The translations under genes and the position numbers were made by a program. Below are positions 1 through 10,774 of a stretch of 64,000 bases of DNA, piece after piece. The stretch spans positions 1,178,001-1,242,000 of the forward strand of contig JAPFFF010000038.1 in NCBI GenBank assembly GCA_039105265.1, in the 5' to 3' direction. The DNA is from Tritrichomonas musculus (lineage: Eukaryota > Parabasalia > Tritrichomonadida > Tritrichomonadidae). Every line of letters starts with the position of its first letter. Position 1 is the first letter of the stretch. Below the pieces are notes generated by a model that searched no databases, had not been told where the DNA came from, and saw only the letters and a list, made by a program, of their open reading frames with translations.

Positions 1-1174
1 TATTTTTTTTATAATAATTTTGACAAAATTTATTATCGCTCTGACTGATAAGCTTTAAAGTTGTATAATATGATTTTATGAGGTTTAACTATTATTTATT
101 AAAGAGTTGAGTTAGGGTCTTAAATGACGCATTGAAAAAAAAAGAAAAACAAATATTACTGTTTGTTCATGAAGGATTATTAAAGTAAATCGTTTTTAAA
201 TCATTCCAACTTTTTAAACAATGTGTAAACAATTGTTTTGCTAATCAACTAGATTAAATTCTTAGAGTGTCAAGAAAAATTATGATGATCATTTATCCGA
301 ATGATCATTTTTTTTCCATGCATTTATTAAATTCAAGCATAATAATTTAAATCAGCAACGAGTATTAAATAAATAATTATTAGCTATTTTTAATTGGAAT
401 ATCAAGAAAAGCATAAATTCCAAAAAAATGACTAAAAATTCTTTAAAATTAAAAAAAATATAATTATATTTGTTTATTAGGACCTTTATTGGCAATAAAT
501 GTATAATACTCAATGCAATTAAAATATTAATTATGGCGTTTTGTTTAAGTAATGGTTCAATAATGATTTTTACTGATTTTAATAGTTGACTTTTTGAATA
601 CTATTGAATTTTTTATTTATATAGAAAAAACTTCATTTATGATGCGTTACAATGTTTTTACCTTTCTCAAATTTATTTTTTCGTGATATATTTTAGAATA
701 TAAAATTTGATATTATATATTTTTCACAATATTACAAAAATTTTAAAATGATCAATAATTGTCGTAGTTATATTTATTTTCAGAAAAAATACAATATATA
801 TTTGATTTAATTACCTGATTATTGATCGAATTATTATGCTTGAATTTAATAAATGCATGGAAAAAAAATGATCATTCGGATAAATGATCATCATAATTTT
901 TCTTGACACTCTAAGAATTTAATCTAGTTGATTAGCAAAACAATTGTTTACACATTGTTTAAAAAGTTGGAATGATTTAAAAACGATTTACTTTAATAAT
1001 CCTTCATGAACAAACAGTAATATTTGTTTTTCTTTTTTTTCAATGCGTCATTTAAGACCCTAACTCAACTCTTTAATAAATAATAGTTAAACCTCATAAA
1101 ATCATATTATACAACTTTAAAGCTTATCAGTCAGAGCGATAATAAATTTTGTCAAAATTATTATAAAAAAAATA
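1..1174. repeat. Large inverted repeat (foldback/MITE-like element)
   Basis: The first ~346 bases reappear as the reverse complement at ~829-1174, almost without mismatch, around a ~480-base AT-rich spacer with no reading frame. The match runs to base 1, so the left arm probably continues outside the window and no target duplication can be tested. Landmarks are the arm motif TTTTTCTTGACACTCTAAG and the palindrome around TTATCCGAATGATCAT. Near identity of the arms suggests recent insertion or arm conversion. No transposase is present, so this is a non-autonomous foldback or MITE-type element; family unknown. Confidence 0.85.
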
Positions 1175-1465
1175 AAAATAAAAATTTCTTGTTTTTCCGT
1201 ATAAAGAACATCAATCAGTGAAATAAATGGTTAATGTATTTCATATGAGCATGTATTTATTAAGTATCATAATTAAAACAATTGAAAATAAATAGGCATT
1301 TTGAAAAATTAAAAAACAATAAAACATTTACAAAAAACGAACGTTTATTTTTTACGCATTTCTGGAAAAATGTATATTTTTTGCGCATTTCTGGAAATAC
1401 GTTATATATATATATATATAAACAATTATATAATCATTGATTTGCAACAAATATAATAAATGGAA

Positions 1466-1538
1466 GGGTGATTAGCTTAGTGGTAGATGCGCTACACTCG
1501 CATTGTAGAGGCCAAGGGTTCGATTCCCTTATCATCCA
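1466..1538 (+). tRNA. tRNA-Ala (anticodon CGC)
   Basis: The cloverleaf folds by hand. The acceptor GGGTGAT/ATCATCC contains a G3:U70 wobble, the classical identity element for alanine. The D arm has one T-T mismatch, the anticodon stem is CTACA/TGTAG with loop CTCGCAT (anticodon CGC), the T arm is AAGGG-TTCGATT-CCCTT, and the discriminator base is A. CCA is not encoded, as expected in eukaryotes. A run of six T follows directly and should terminate RNA polymerase III. No intron is seen. Confidence 0.95.
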
Positions 1539-1544
1539 TTTTTT
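1539..1544 (+). terminator. Pol III terminator of tRNA-Ala
   Basis: TTTTTT immediately after the discriminator base. Confidence 0.8.
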
Positions 1545-1975
1545 ATGATTTTTTTTAATATTCAAAAGCAGAAAATTTTTTAAAATAGATCTGAAACTGC
1601 TTTGAAACGAGTTGAAAAGTTAAAAAAAAAAAAATCCATCGTTATAACGATGATTTTATCAATATTTCAAAAATTTGTTATAAAATTGGAGAGAAAAGAA
1701 GGATTTGAAATTGAGAGGAAATCATGTAAAGTTCTCAATTCTGATTTTAAAAAACATATATTTCTCATTTAAATTATTTTTTATTCATAGAAAAGGAAAA
1801 AATACATTAAGATATAATCATTTAATTATAATAATGAATAATCACAGGACAAAAAATAAAAGATTTTCATGAATAATCTCATATCATGAATACGCCGCAT
1901 GAATAAAAAAGCATACCTCATATCTGACATAGCGTAAAGGCCTAGTTTTTTCCAATAATTAGTTAAATTTAATTT
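1545..1975. other. AT-rich intergenic DNA
   Basis: About 430 bases between the tRNA and the DUF3447 relic. I see no open frame, repeat or RNA fold here. Confidence 0.6.
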
Positions 1976-1988
1976 TTCATCAACAAAA

Positions 1989-2720
1989 TGATTTCGATTT
2001 AAAAAAATTCAAAGAAGAACAGTTATGGCTCAAAATTTTTTTGTAAAAAAAAATTTCCAAAAAAAATATTCAAAAAGTTCTCGGCAAAATTTTCATTTAA
2101 TAAATATGTTTTTTCAAGAATATATTTCTAATAATAATGAAATTCATGATTCAATATTGGATTTCATAGATCATACCTCTGAAAACGATGAAGAATTATT
2201 TCAATCATTATTACTTATTTTAGATGAAAAGAAAGTGCGAACTAATCGAGATGATTTAAGGAATTTACTTATTTTTTATGTAATATTTCCGAAAATCATC
2301 ACCGTGGACATTTTTTCTTTGAAAGAATTATAAAAATTTTGTATCATTTGAAAGAAGATATAATTCAAAACTTTTCAAACGATGAAATATTTAACATAGT
2401 CAATGACAGTCATCAAATTTTGCTTTTTCTTTTTGAAAACCAAACAATAACTTTTGACTCCTCAATTTTCAATTTTTTTCAAAAAAAAATTTTTCTGAAT
2501 CTTTTCTATTTTATTTTTACAAAGAGATTAAATCATTTTTCGACGAAAATATAAAACAGGCTGATCTCCTTGATAAGAGTGATAATTTGTTTTTTGGAAA
2601 CCAAATTATATTTAAATCACGATATAATTATTTAAAAAATTTTAAAAATCAAGCCCCAGGACAAAAAATTAACGATCAATATTATCATGACAAAATTATT
2701 ATAAAAAAAAAATAAAAATA
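1989..2720 (+). pseudogene. Broken DUF3447/ankyrin family gene
   Basis: Three successive pieces in different frames match, in order, the N-terminal half of the trichomonad DUF3447-ankyrin family. Piece one (2025-2333) contains an acidic helix, ENDEELFQSLLLILDEKKV. Piece two (2339-2554) has the diagnostic segment SNDEIFNIVNDSHQILLFLF, matching SNSEIFNVFKQNKRILLFL in the copy at 61323-62789. Piece three (about 2555-2717) is open but poorly conserved. A likely initiator (TTCATCAACAAAATG) lies near 1976-1991, but that start is followed at once by a stop. The ankyrin tail is missing; the frame runs into a sequence resembling the end of the 1-1174 repeat arm. Frameshifts plus truncation make it a dead member of a host family. 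Confidence 0.8.
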
Positions 2721-3008
2721 TTGCTTAATAATTTTGCATTTTTTAACAAGAGCTTTAATACCAAAATATAATGCTAAAGATAGAAGAAGTACAACTGAGA
2801 AAACAATACTAATTGTTGCAATTGTTGAACTTTTCATAAAAAATAATTGAGAAAGTGTGCTTGGATGTAATTATTGTTTTTATTATTCTTATTCGAAAAA
2901 TGCCGTATAAAAAAATATGGCAAACTCTTTTATATGTCATTTTTATGGTTTTATATGGCATTCTTCAGTATTATAAAGTAAAACATTAAGCAATATTTTA
3001 TAATAATC
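2693..3008. repeat. Probable small TIR element or decayed repeat end
   Basis: AAAATATTGCTTAAT near 2715-2730 is matched by ATTAAGCAATATTTTATAATAAT near 2985-3006 in inverse orientation, and ATTATTATAAAA flanks both. The left edge also resembles the outer tip of the 1-1174 repeat. The minus strand at about 2690-2837 holds a 50-codon frame (MKSSTIATISIVFSVVLLLS...) with one clear transmembrane helix followed by basic residues. This may be the tail of a lost membrane protein or of the element's cargo. Confidence 0.4.
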
Positions 3009-3600
3009 ATTATCAAATCAGTATCAAAATGCATATCAGAAATATTTTGCAGTTAAACTCTTAAGAGTTTATTATGATACCAAATATATTAAACAGAAAT
3101 AAATATATTAAACAAAATGCAAAACATAATTAATGAATATCATTAAAGCAATTGTAATATTAATTCAATTTTTTAGTAATATTGGGCTAAAATAATATGG
3201 GTAATATATAATCATATTAAAATAATGAATCATTTCATTCTTTTTCACTCACCTTTTTTAAATATTATTTATAATCAAAATGAAACTGATGATCATATAA
3301 GATGATGAATCATTTCTTTTTCTTATTTCATCAATTAATAACAAAAAATTATCGAGAAATTCTGAATTGCTTCAAAATCAGATCATTCTACTTGATTGAA
3401 AACTTCAGAATTTTTTGAGAGGGAGATAATTCCAAACCAAAATCTCAAACATATAATACAACTCCTTTTTTGAAAATAAGATATTTATGTAAATAGAGAA
3501 AAAATGATAATGATCTTTTTTCTTGACATTCTAAGAATTAAATCTATGTAAATTAATCTTATTATTTGGTAAAGTAATAGTAAGAAGAAAAATAGACAGA
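3009..3600. other. AT-rich intergenic DNA with repeat-arm relic
   Basis: No gene is visible. Bases 3520-3552 read TTTTTCTTGACATTCTAAG..., a decayed solo copy of the inner arm of the 1-1174 repeat in right-arm orientation. Confidence 0.55.
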
Positions 3601-3604
3601 TTCT

Positions 3605-3990
3605 GTGAAATCTTTTGATTTTGAAAAATCAGGAGAAAAAGTAAAAACTTTTGACTTAGAAAATATTGAAGATCTGCTAAAACAGAATCTTTGAAAACTT
3701 TGAAGAGTGAGTAAAACTTGTTGTTTTAGTAAAAGAGGAAGAATAAAAAAAAAGAAGAAGAAGAATCTGAGAATGATTGAGATGAAGAAAAATCATTTGA
3801 TTTTGAAAAAGCCAAAGATTGAGAAAAGTCTTCTGAATTTGTAAAATCTATTGATTTTGAGAAAATCTAAGATTTGCAAAAACCATCTGATTTGGAAAAT
3901 TTTGATGAGTCAGAAAAGATATTTGATTGACTAAATTTGTAAGACTTTGAAGAGTCAGAAGATCAAGAAATAAAATCAAAATTTACAACA
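3605..3990 (+). pseudogene. Decayed acidic repeat coding sequence
   Basis: A purine-rich stretch built from variants of a short unit that translates as (S)FDFEKS / DFEKA / DFEESED, with several stops and frame changes. Phrases such as TTTGATTTTGAAAAATC and GAAGAGTCAGAAGATC recur. It looks like the remains of a charged, low-complexity repeat protein (Asp/Glu/Lys/Ser/Phe). No flanking domain identifies the parent gene, and a simple purine satellite cannot be excluded. Confidence 0.4.
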
Positions 3991-4076
3991 TTAAATCAGG
4001 CACATTATTCAAATTTTATGTCTATAAAAAGAATTATTTTTTGTAATCAATTAAACTTTTAAATATTGTTTTCATT

Positions 4077-5009
4077 TTAAAAAGCGTTAGATCTAAGTTT
4101 ACCGAAAAATTCGATAAGTGGGAAAAAAATGTATTCATGAGGACCTGTCTGTCGAAGTCTAACAAACCTAAAAAATTCATTTTTTTGAACTTCATTTGTG
4201 AAGAATGCCGCAACATTTGGCTCATTTAAATTCTGATCATTTTCCTTTGTGTCAACAATTGTCCATGAATCATCAGTATTATTATTTGAAACTTCAATAA
4301 TCCAAGATTTCAAATGACGTTCATCATCTTTGGGATATCCTGATGATTTTATTGAGTATCCTGTTAATTGAACAGAAAAGTTTTTAAAATCAAAACAAAT
4401 ATAAAAATTTTTATCATTTTTTGAATGATAATAATTATTAATTCCATAATCTACAAGATGCTTCGGATGATACGTTTTTTCATCATCATTTAAAATTGAA
4501 TTTGAAGTGATTTCTATCGTTCCATTATCATGAATATTTTGACCTGTTTTATCAGTTAAATATTTCATTATTCCTTGAAATTCTCTTCCTTCGGATCGTT
4601 GAAACTCAAGAGGACTATATTTAACATATGAATCACACAAAATTCGAATGACATCGCTTGAAATAAATTGATAATCAAACAATTCTTGATTTTTTAATAT
4701 TTCAGCTAGAAAAATTTTACCTAGTTGTGAGAAGTTTATGAATTTAAATAAAATGGAGCCAGCCTTGCCATATTTAGTGAGATAATCAAAGAAAAAATTA
4801 GGGATGGGAAACGGGCGCCCGAAACGTGCCAGGGCAATGTCAGATTGGTCATATCACCGGGCAAGAATGGGCACAAACGTCTTTTTTACATTGCCCGTTT
4901 TTGCTCGTTCTTGCCCATTTGATTGTTAAATTGATTGCCCGTTCATCATTTTCTTTCTTGCCCGAAATTTTATGAAATAGTAAAAGCTGCTTGTTCGATT
5001 TTTGGTGAA

Positions 5010-5042
<33 letters not shown>

Positions 5043-6335
5043 CAATTTCTCCTCCTATATTCCATGTTGAAAATATTTATTCATATCATTATGATTGCAA
5101 TTTATTTTTCATTTTTTATAAACAATAAGAAAATGATTTTTTTATAAACTTGTTTAAATGAAAATATTATCACTTTTTTTTACTCTTTTTTTGGCTTTAA
5201 TAAAAAATTTTGATTTTTTGTTATTCTTAAAATGCATAATTTTTTATTCCCACAAGTATTTCATTAACTGTATAGTTTATTTTCAATATCTCAAAATTTA
5301 ATTTGTTCCAAAAAGTTTTATTTATGAACTTATAGTTAGAATAGCATATATATTATTATACTGTTGTGTTAAACTTGCTTTTTTATGTTAATGATATAAT
5401 ATCTAAATGAAATTTTTGTGTGATCAGATAAGTAAATGTGATTTTTTTAATTTAATTATATTTAAAATATAAAATACAATATATTCATACATTTTTTAAA
5501 ACAAAAATCATTCATAAACTTTATTTTGTCAATGCTTTTTTCTAAAAAAAAAAAAAAAAAAAAAAAAGTTCGGAAAATATTCGAACCAAATTCTTTTTTA
5601 TGAAAATGGGCAGCCCCGGGCAATTGCCCAAAAAAGTGGAAACGGGCACGGCTTCGCCCGAAAAAAACGTAAATAACCGTTTTGCCCGGGCAGCCCATTT
5701 TGCCCGTAAATTTGCCCGGGCATGCCCGGGCAGTACGTTTATTTCGGGCCCATTGCCCGCCCGGTGCCCGTTTCCCATCCCTAGAAAAAATTCATTATTT
5801 TGGTTTCCTTATCATGATCATAGTGATCATTTGCATTTTCCATTCTGTACGTCTGGAAAATACGATATACAAAACTAATCGGCAATATTAATAATTGGTT
5901 GCTATCAATAAAATCGATTAAATTGTGAGAAACAGTTTTTTCTTCATCTAATGATAATGAATTTTTTTCTTTAATATTTTGAATTATGAGTTCTTTTCCA
6001 TGTTGTACAATATAATTTTTTGTTTCGTTTTGCAAAGATTTTATTCCATATTTATCACTGAGCGCTTTAAACGTATAAACATTGCCATTATTTAGTTCAA
6101 TCTGGCTATTTGGATGAGATATATATGATACAAAACTCTCAACTGACTCTTTAGTGAAATCTGGGCATTCCTCATTATCAATTAAAGATGTTTTGGGGTG
6201 ATGAATAAAAAAGTCAAGATTTTCATAAATATAATCAGAGCATTGAATTGATGATCTGAAATCATATGGATAGGCACGATTCTTATAAACAAATTCATGA
6301 TGGAAATTGCTATTTTCATTATTCTCTGTCTCCAT
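4077..6335 (-). pseudogene. BTB-like/discoidin protein gene split by a MITE
   Basis: The N-terminal 184 codons (6335-5784) carry a BTB-like fold (FHHEFVYKNRAYPYDFRSS; SVESFVSYI) and a BACK-like helical part ending LPISFVYRIF, close to LPISTIYRII in the 773-residue protein at 50007-52328. The C-terminal part (from 4790) carries an F5/8 type C (discoidin-like) domain, GRLK-like text such as SSGYPKDDERHLKSWIIEVS and a terminal FRFVRLRQTG strand. A 985-bp hAT-like element sits between the two, with an 8-bp target duplication. Removing the element and one duplication copy leaves an uninterrupted host frame of 421 codons, so the insertion alone broke the gene. Such proteins are usually intracellular and of unknown function in trichomonads. 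Confidence 0.85.
4799..5783. mobile_element. Non-autonomous hAT-like MITE (985 bp)
   Basis: Ends are TAGGGATGGGAAACGGGC and its exact inverse, flanked by the 8-bp duplication GAAAAAAT (4791-4798 and 5784-5791). An 8-bp duplication with TAGGGATGGG termini is typical of the hAT superfamily; read as AGGGATGGG with 10 bp it could instead be MULE-like. Both terminal ~180 bases are strikingly GC-rich and filled with GGGC/GCCC words (GCCCGGGCA, TTGCCCGTTT), while the centre is AT-rich with homopolymers (T run at ~5010-5042, A run at ~5546-5567). No transposase is encoded; short frames inside are chance. Confidence 0.85.
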
Positions 6336-6344
6336 TTGAATATT

Positions 6345-6540
6345 GACAGAAACAGGTAAATTTAAAAATACTAGGGGGGGGTTACCATTTATTTGACCTA
6401 TTATAATTGAGATTATTTTTCAAATGTGGAAATAATTTAAATATTGAATCAAATTTTTTATTAAATATATTGGATATAACATATGTATAAAAATAGAAAT
6501 AATCATATAAATTAGAAATAAATTATGTTTTTGATTATGA
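6345..6540. other. AT-rich spacer upstream of the BTB-like gene
   Basis: Contains an isolated run of eight G at ~6373-6380, otherwise unremarkable. Confidence 0.4.
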
Positions 6541-6900
6541 ATGATGACTCATATGCATCCTCGATTTGTTCTTTGATGATTTTGGGTAATTAGTTGGCAG
6601 TTATATTTCGTTTTGGGTGGTTAAGATCAGAATCTAGCCTAATTTTGGCTGAAATTTGCTTCAAACTTTTCCAGCCCTATTTATTGTTACACCAATCTTT
6701 TCAATGATTTCCCGGTATTATTTCTTTTTTGAACAGACCTGTTCATATATCCATGTGAGATTTCAGTGGTATATAAAATGGCGTGATTTCTTAACGTCCC
6801 TATTGTTTTATCAAGAAACCACCTTTTTTGAGAGCACTTATTGAATTTATTTATGGCCAAAACTGTTTGGCAGCTCTCAAAGACCACCATTTATGAAATG
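6540..6900 (-). pseudogene. Decayed transposase-like fragment
   Basis: The minus strand shows coding texture broken by stops. One frame reads REIIEKIGVTINRAGKV, a helix-turn-helix-like segment, followed by SKFQPKLG, and another reads LNHPKRNITAN. This resembles the N-terminal DNA-binding part of a Tc1/mariner-type transposase, but the similarity is short and judged by eye only. No terminal repeats were found. Confidence 0.3.
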
Positions 6901-7139
6901 CCACATGGATCACTTCAAGAATTTCCTACCTATTAAAAGATTTTAATACACTACATATTAATTTTTTTTCAAAAAATTGATCATCTGTCACTATAAGGTG
7001 CTAATATACCTTTCTGTGAGTCAGATACCACAGGTACCTAAGTGATTATGATGACCATAATATGCACTGTACTTATCTATTCCTTGTGCTTTTAAAAACT
7101 TATTAAGGTTTCTAACCTCTTGATCCATTGATTTGTCTT

Positions 7140-7285
7140 TGAGTCAAAGCATTCGATTCTCTTCAGTTTGACAAATTCCAAAAAGATCGAGATGAAGAAA
7201 TCATTTTTGAAGAATTATTATCTCAAGATTTAAATTTAAAAGTTGGGAAGATAAAAAGAATTAAAAAACTAATTGTTTAATAAGT
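7140..7285 (+). pseudogene. Short coding relic
   Basis: One frame reads FDKFQKDRDEEIIFEELLS followed by QDLNLKVGKIKRIKKLIV and a stop. The end resembles the last helices of a SAM-like domain. Too short to assign. Confidence 0.25.
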
Positions 7286-7319
7286 ATTTGATAAGGTAGA
7301 CGATATTTTTTCTTTTTGC

Positions 7320-8135
7320 CCATTATCAATCGGTCCTCTTTTTAACATCTTCGATTTGTTTCCACCTTTAACGAGATTCACAATCTGGAAGTTTTGCCAA
7401 GTAATCTAAATGATGAATATTCGAGTTTAAAAGGAAATCGATCTCGCGAAATAGATTCATTAGATCTTTGAGCTTCTGGTATGGTCTTCGATTAAGCGAA
7501 TCGGATTCGTTAACTTGATCAAAGTCCTTTGTAGTGTATACTCGATGAGCAAGCTTGAGGGGAATCATGTTTCCATCAAAGAAAGATATACCGACTTTTT
7601 CGAGAATTCTATTTTATTTTTTCCAGTCTTTTAGATCTATATCAATCCATCTCTCATAAATCCCTTTAGAGTTTTTAAAGTTTTTTTTTTCACTAAATTG
7701 CCTACTTGGAATGGAAATTTAGATGATACAGGGCTGACTAAAAGATGACATAAACAGCAGAGATGGTTTAACACTTGCTATCACGCAGCTGATTTGAGTG
7801 CAATACCTTGATCTGTTTCAGCAATTTAAACATAATCTGATATGCTAAAGTCAAATGAATTCTGAAATGCAGGAAAAAAAAAAAGATTGTAGATTTCAGC
7901 ATCATCCTGAACATTAAATTAAAAACCAATTGGGAGTATGACATTTACCACAATGAGATTTGGGGAAGAAGTTACAAAATTTTATAAAAAGTTTCCATGT
8001 AGTGTCGAGCATTATTCTTGATACTTTGCTATTTCTAATAAGACTGGAAGTTGATGGACTTATGTAAATCCAAGCTAATATAAAAAAGCTGTCTCTATCA
8101 ATATTGATTCTGTCTATTTCACAGAAAGTATTGTT

Positions 8136-8175
<40 letters not shown>

Positions 8176-8255
8176 AAGCCTTGATACTTTAGTAGTATAG
8201 TATAGGCAGTGTCCATTACACAGCCGATACACCCACGCCCCATGGACCTCTTCAA
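7320..8255 (-). pseudogene. Degraded MULE-type transposase
   Basis: Read on the minus strand, the family's order of motifs survives across frames: ISPSTSSLIRNSKVSRIMLD, then DTTWKLF (the first catalytic aspartate block of Mutator-like transposases), an LPIGF strand, ETDQGIALKSAA (second aspartate block, D-Q-G), CLCHLL (third block), and finally a 66-codon open stretch (7568-7368, IPLKLAHRVYTTKDFDQVNE) corresponding to the C-terminal helical part. Several stops, frameshifts and an A/T homopolymer of about 31 bases (8139-8169) interrupt it. It is a plain DNA-transposon relic; terminal repeats were not identified. Confidence 0.6.
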
Positions 8256-8259
8256 AAAG

Positions 8260-9000
8260 CCAAACTTTTTTAGATGGAATTTCCAAAAATTGAATTAAAA
8301 TGATTTTTTAACATTATCGATAAATATCCCTGATTTATACTAAAGAGGTAGTCTTTAATGAAACCAAAAGAAAACAGGCCTGAGTTGACAGTGCTTTGAC
8401 CTTTTATAACGATATAATTTTGTTATTTTCATTTAAAGTCGGCCATCAATGATTTTTGTGTATTTTTTTATATTTCATATTAATAATTACAATGAATAGT
8501 GTTTATTTATTTATTTTTTCTTTCAATATCTACTATTCTAAATAAGATAAATAGATAATTTAAATTACCTTCTGAAAAAGCTGTATTAGAAATAAACCAT
8601 TATACATTTATATAAAAAATTCTTTTTTTAATTCTTCGAAAATCATATATAAATTACTTTATATGGTTTAATTTAAAAATTAGATAATTTAATAACATTT
8701 TTATTTATATATATATATCACGAATATGAAGATAATTATGTATTTAATAATATTCTTATATCTCACAAAAACCAATACTATTAAAATAAAAAACATAAAT
8801 ATCTTCCCTTTGTTTAAGTTATTTTTATTTTTTCTATTACATTTATTTGTATAAAATAGTTTTAATATAAATATAATAATTGTAATATAAATTGATATTG
8901 AAAAATTTTCAGTTACCATGATAAAATAATTCAGTGAATTATTACATCTAGAATAGTAAAGCATTGAAAATTTAAATAAAAACTAAAATTTTCTCCAAAT
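8260..9000. other. AT-rich intergenic DNA
   Basis: About 740 bases with no credible gene. A hydrophobic low-complexity frame at 8701-8964 (minus) has the composition of translated AT repeat. The last ~60 bases should hold the promoter of the RhoGAP gene, but no clear TCA-Py initiator is seen. Confidence 0.5.
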
Positions 9001-9011
9001 TTGAATTAATA

Positions 9012-10379
9012 ATGTCTATAAACTGGTTTCGTTATCATGATGATGTTAAAGACAAAGATTTCTACTACAACACTGAAACACAAGAAACAGTTTGGAAATA
9101 TCCTACTGAAAATGCAGTTGTATGGGATTCAATAACCCGAGAAAAAGTTCCTCCTCCTAAATCAGACGGTTCTAAGCACGCTTATATTAAGAACATAAAC
9201 AACGATTTGTTTGCTAAAATGATTGATGATTATGCAACAATGGATGTCAATTTTGAAGAGTTTTCTTCTTTATTTCTTAAAAATCCAAAAGATTTCGAAT
9301 ACTCGACTCAACCACTTAAAGATTGCCTTATTAGTACAATCAAAAAGAAAAACGATATTAAGCTTGCTCTAAAAATGAATGCGATTGTATTGAAATTGAC
9401 CGGATCTTCATCATTAATCCAAAGTGACCTCATAGAACTTGTTCACAATGCTAAAAAAAATCCTTTTTTAGTCGATGAAATATTTGTTCAATTATGGAAG
9501 CAACTAATTAATACTCCACCAGATTCTCTCACTGGTGCCCTTCAAACGTTTCTTGTTATGACTACATTATTTACTCCTGGAACTCCTCTTCAGAAATATC
9601 TTCTCAATATAATAGCTACTCATGCACAAAAAAATGATTATGCCAAATTTGTTTTTATTCGATTACACGCTAAATGCGTTAATACAAATGGGGAAGACCC
9701 TCATGTTTTTAACGATGATGATACCTCGATATTAGCAATTATTTCGCATCCATCCGAATATGCTTTTAATTTTGGAGTTTCGCTTTGGGAAATCTCATAT
9801 CATCAAAGAAAGAAATATCCCAAGTTACCTATTCCTTTAGTCATGCATCAAATGGCAACTTACATCAAAGCTCAAAATGGCTTTTCAAAAGTTGGCATTT
9901 TTAGGCTCCCAGGAAACATGAAAACCGTTGATACTTTAATTTATAAAGGAAATCATGGTGAAGAATTTTTAGAAGGTATCGATGTTGAAACTGTTGCTTC
10001 ATTATTTAAGAGATGGTTGCGTGATATTCCTGGAAAAATTATCAGCGAAGAACATGTCATTAGATTGATGGAAGTTGATAACAGCGACAAGGCTATTCAT
10101 TTCGCCGAGGAACTTGAGTTTCCATCCAAAATGGTATTAAGATATCTTATTGGATTTTTACGTGACGTTGCTTCAAGCTCTGATGTTAATCAAATGCATG
10201 CAAAGAATTTGGCAATGGTTTTCGGACCAAATGTTGTGGCTGGAAATGATAAAGTTAATCCATTGGAACATCAAGCTAAAAACCAATTCTTCATGGAATC
10301 ACTTATTGAAAAATGGGACGTTTCGGATATTTACCCACTACCTCAATATATGTCTAGATTGCATAGATCTACATGTTAA
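9012..10379 (+). CDS. WW-MyTH4-RhoGAP protein
   Basis: A 455-residue Rho-family GTPase-activating protein. Residues ~4-36 form a WW-like domain (WFRYHD... to ETVWKYP), ~95-230 a MyTH4 domain (PLKDCLI; FVDEIFVQLWKQLINTP; GALQTFLVMTTLFTPG), and ~255-440 a RhoGAP domain. In the GAP domain GIFRLPG carries the arginine finger (R298), LFKRWLRDIPG the conserved lysine (K333), and NLAMVFGPNVV the conserved asparagine (N399). All key GAP residues are present, so it should speed GTP hydrolysis on Rac/Rho-like GTPases controlling the actin skeleton. The same domain order occurs in the ARHGAP39/Vilse family of animals and amoebae. No signal peptide or membrane segment; cytoplasmic. The first ATG gives a complete WW domain. 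Confidence 0.93.
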   Translation: MSINWFRYHDDVKDKDFYYNTETQETVWKYPTENAVVWDSITREKVPPPKSDGSKHAYIKNINNDLFAKMIDDYATMDVNFEEFSSLFLKNPKDFEYSTQPLKDCLISTIKKKNDIKLALKMNAIVLKLTGSSSLIQSDLIELVHNAKKNPFLVDEIFVQLWKQLINTPPDSLTGALQTFLVMTTLFTPGTPLQKYLLNIIATHAQKNDYAKFVFIRLHAKCVNTNGEDPHVFNDDDTSILAIISHPSEYAFNFGVSLWEISYHQRKKYPKLPIPLVMHQMATYIKAQNGFSKVGIFRLPGNMKTVDTLIYKGNHGEEFLEGIDVETVASLFKRWLRDIPGKIISEEHVIRLMEVDNSDKAIHFAEELEFPSKMVLRYLIGFLRDVASSSDVNQMHAKNLAMVFGPNVVAGNDKVNPLEHQAKNQFFMESLIEKWDVSDIYPLPQYMSRLHRSTC

Positions 10380-10774
10380 CATGTAGATTCTTAGATTTTT
10401 TATTAAAATCATTTTTTCTCACAAATTAATCTGTCGAAATTATTTTTATTCAATTAATTAAATTTGTATATTCAAATATTTCAATACTATTCAATTTTTA
10501 TCTCGAATAATTTTATCTAAAATATCACATTTAATAATATATAAAAAAGAGAATAAAACACAAGATAATATTATATTTTTCTTTATTTCATTCCATATCT
10601 TGAAATAAGCTTTTATTTTTTTTTTTTTTTTTAAATCTAATTAAGCAACCAAAAACATTAAGCCATAAACACTCACCTTATACTAATCTACTCATATCCC
10701 ATATTATAAAACGAATAAATAATAATAGTTTATTGTTAAAAATTTTTATTAAGTCAATAAAAATATTACCAAAA
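10380..10774. other. Intergenic DNA between convergent genes
   Basis: AT-rich 3' region shared by the convergent RhoGAP and MBOAT genes, with a T run at ~10617-10632. No gene. Confidence 0.5.

Noticed and set aside
5462-5891. Overlapping short frames with Pro/Ala/Gly-rich text
   Set aside because: They lie in the GC-rich end of the hAT-like MITE and reflect GCCCGGG words, not selection for protein.
6656-6890. Host gene on either strand
   Set aside because: Stops in every long frame; only a helix-turn-helix-like phrase survives, kept as a low-confidence transposase relic.
8701-8964. 87-codon hydrophobic minus-strand frame
   Set aside because: Composition is that of translated AT repeat (Ile/Asn/Lys/Phe/Tyr only), with no initiator or neighbour support.
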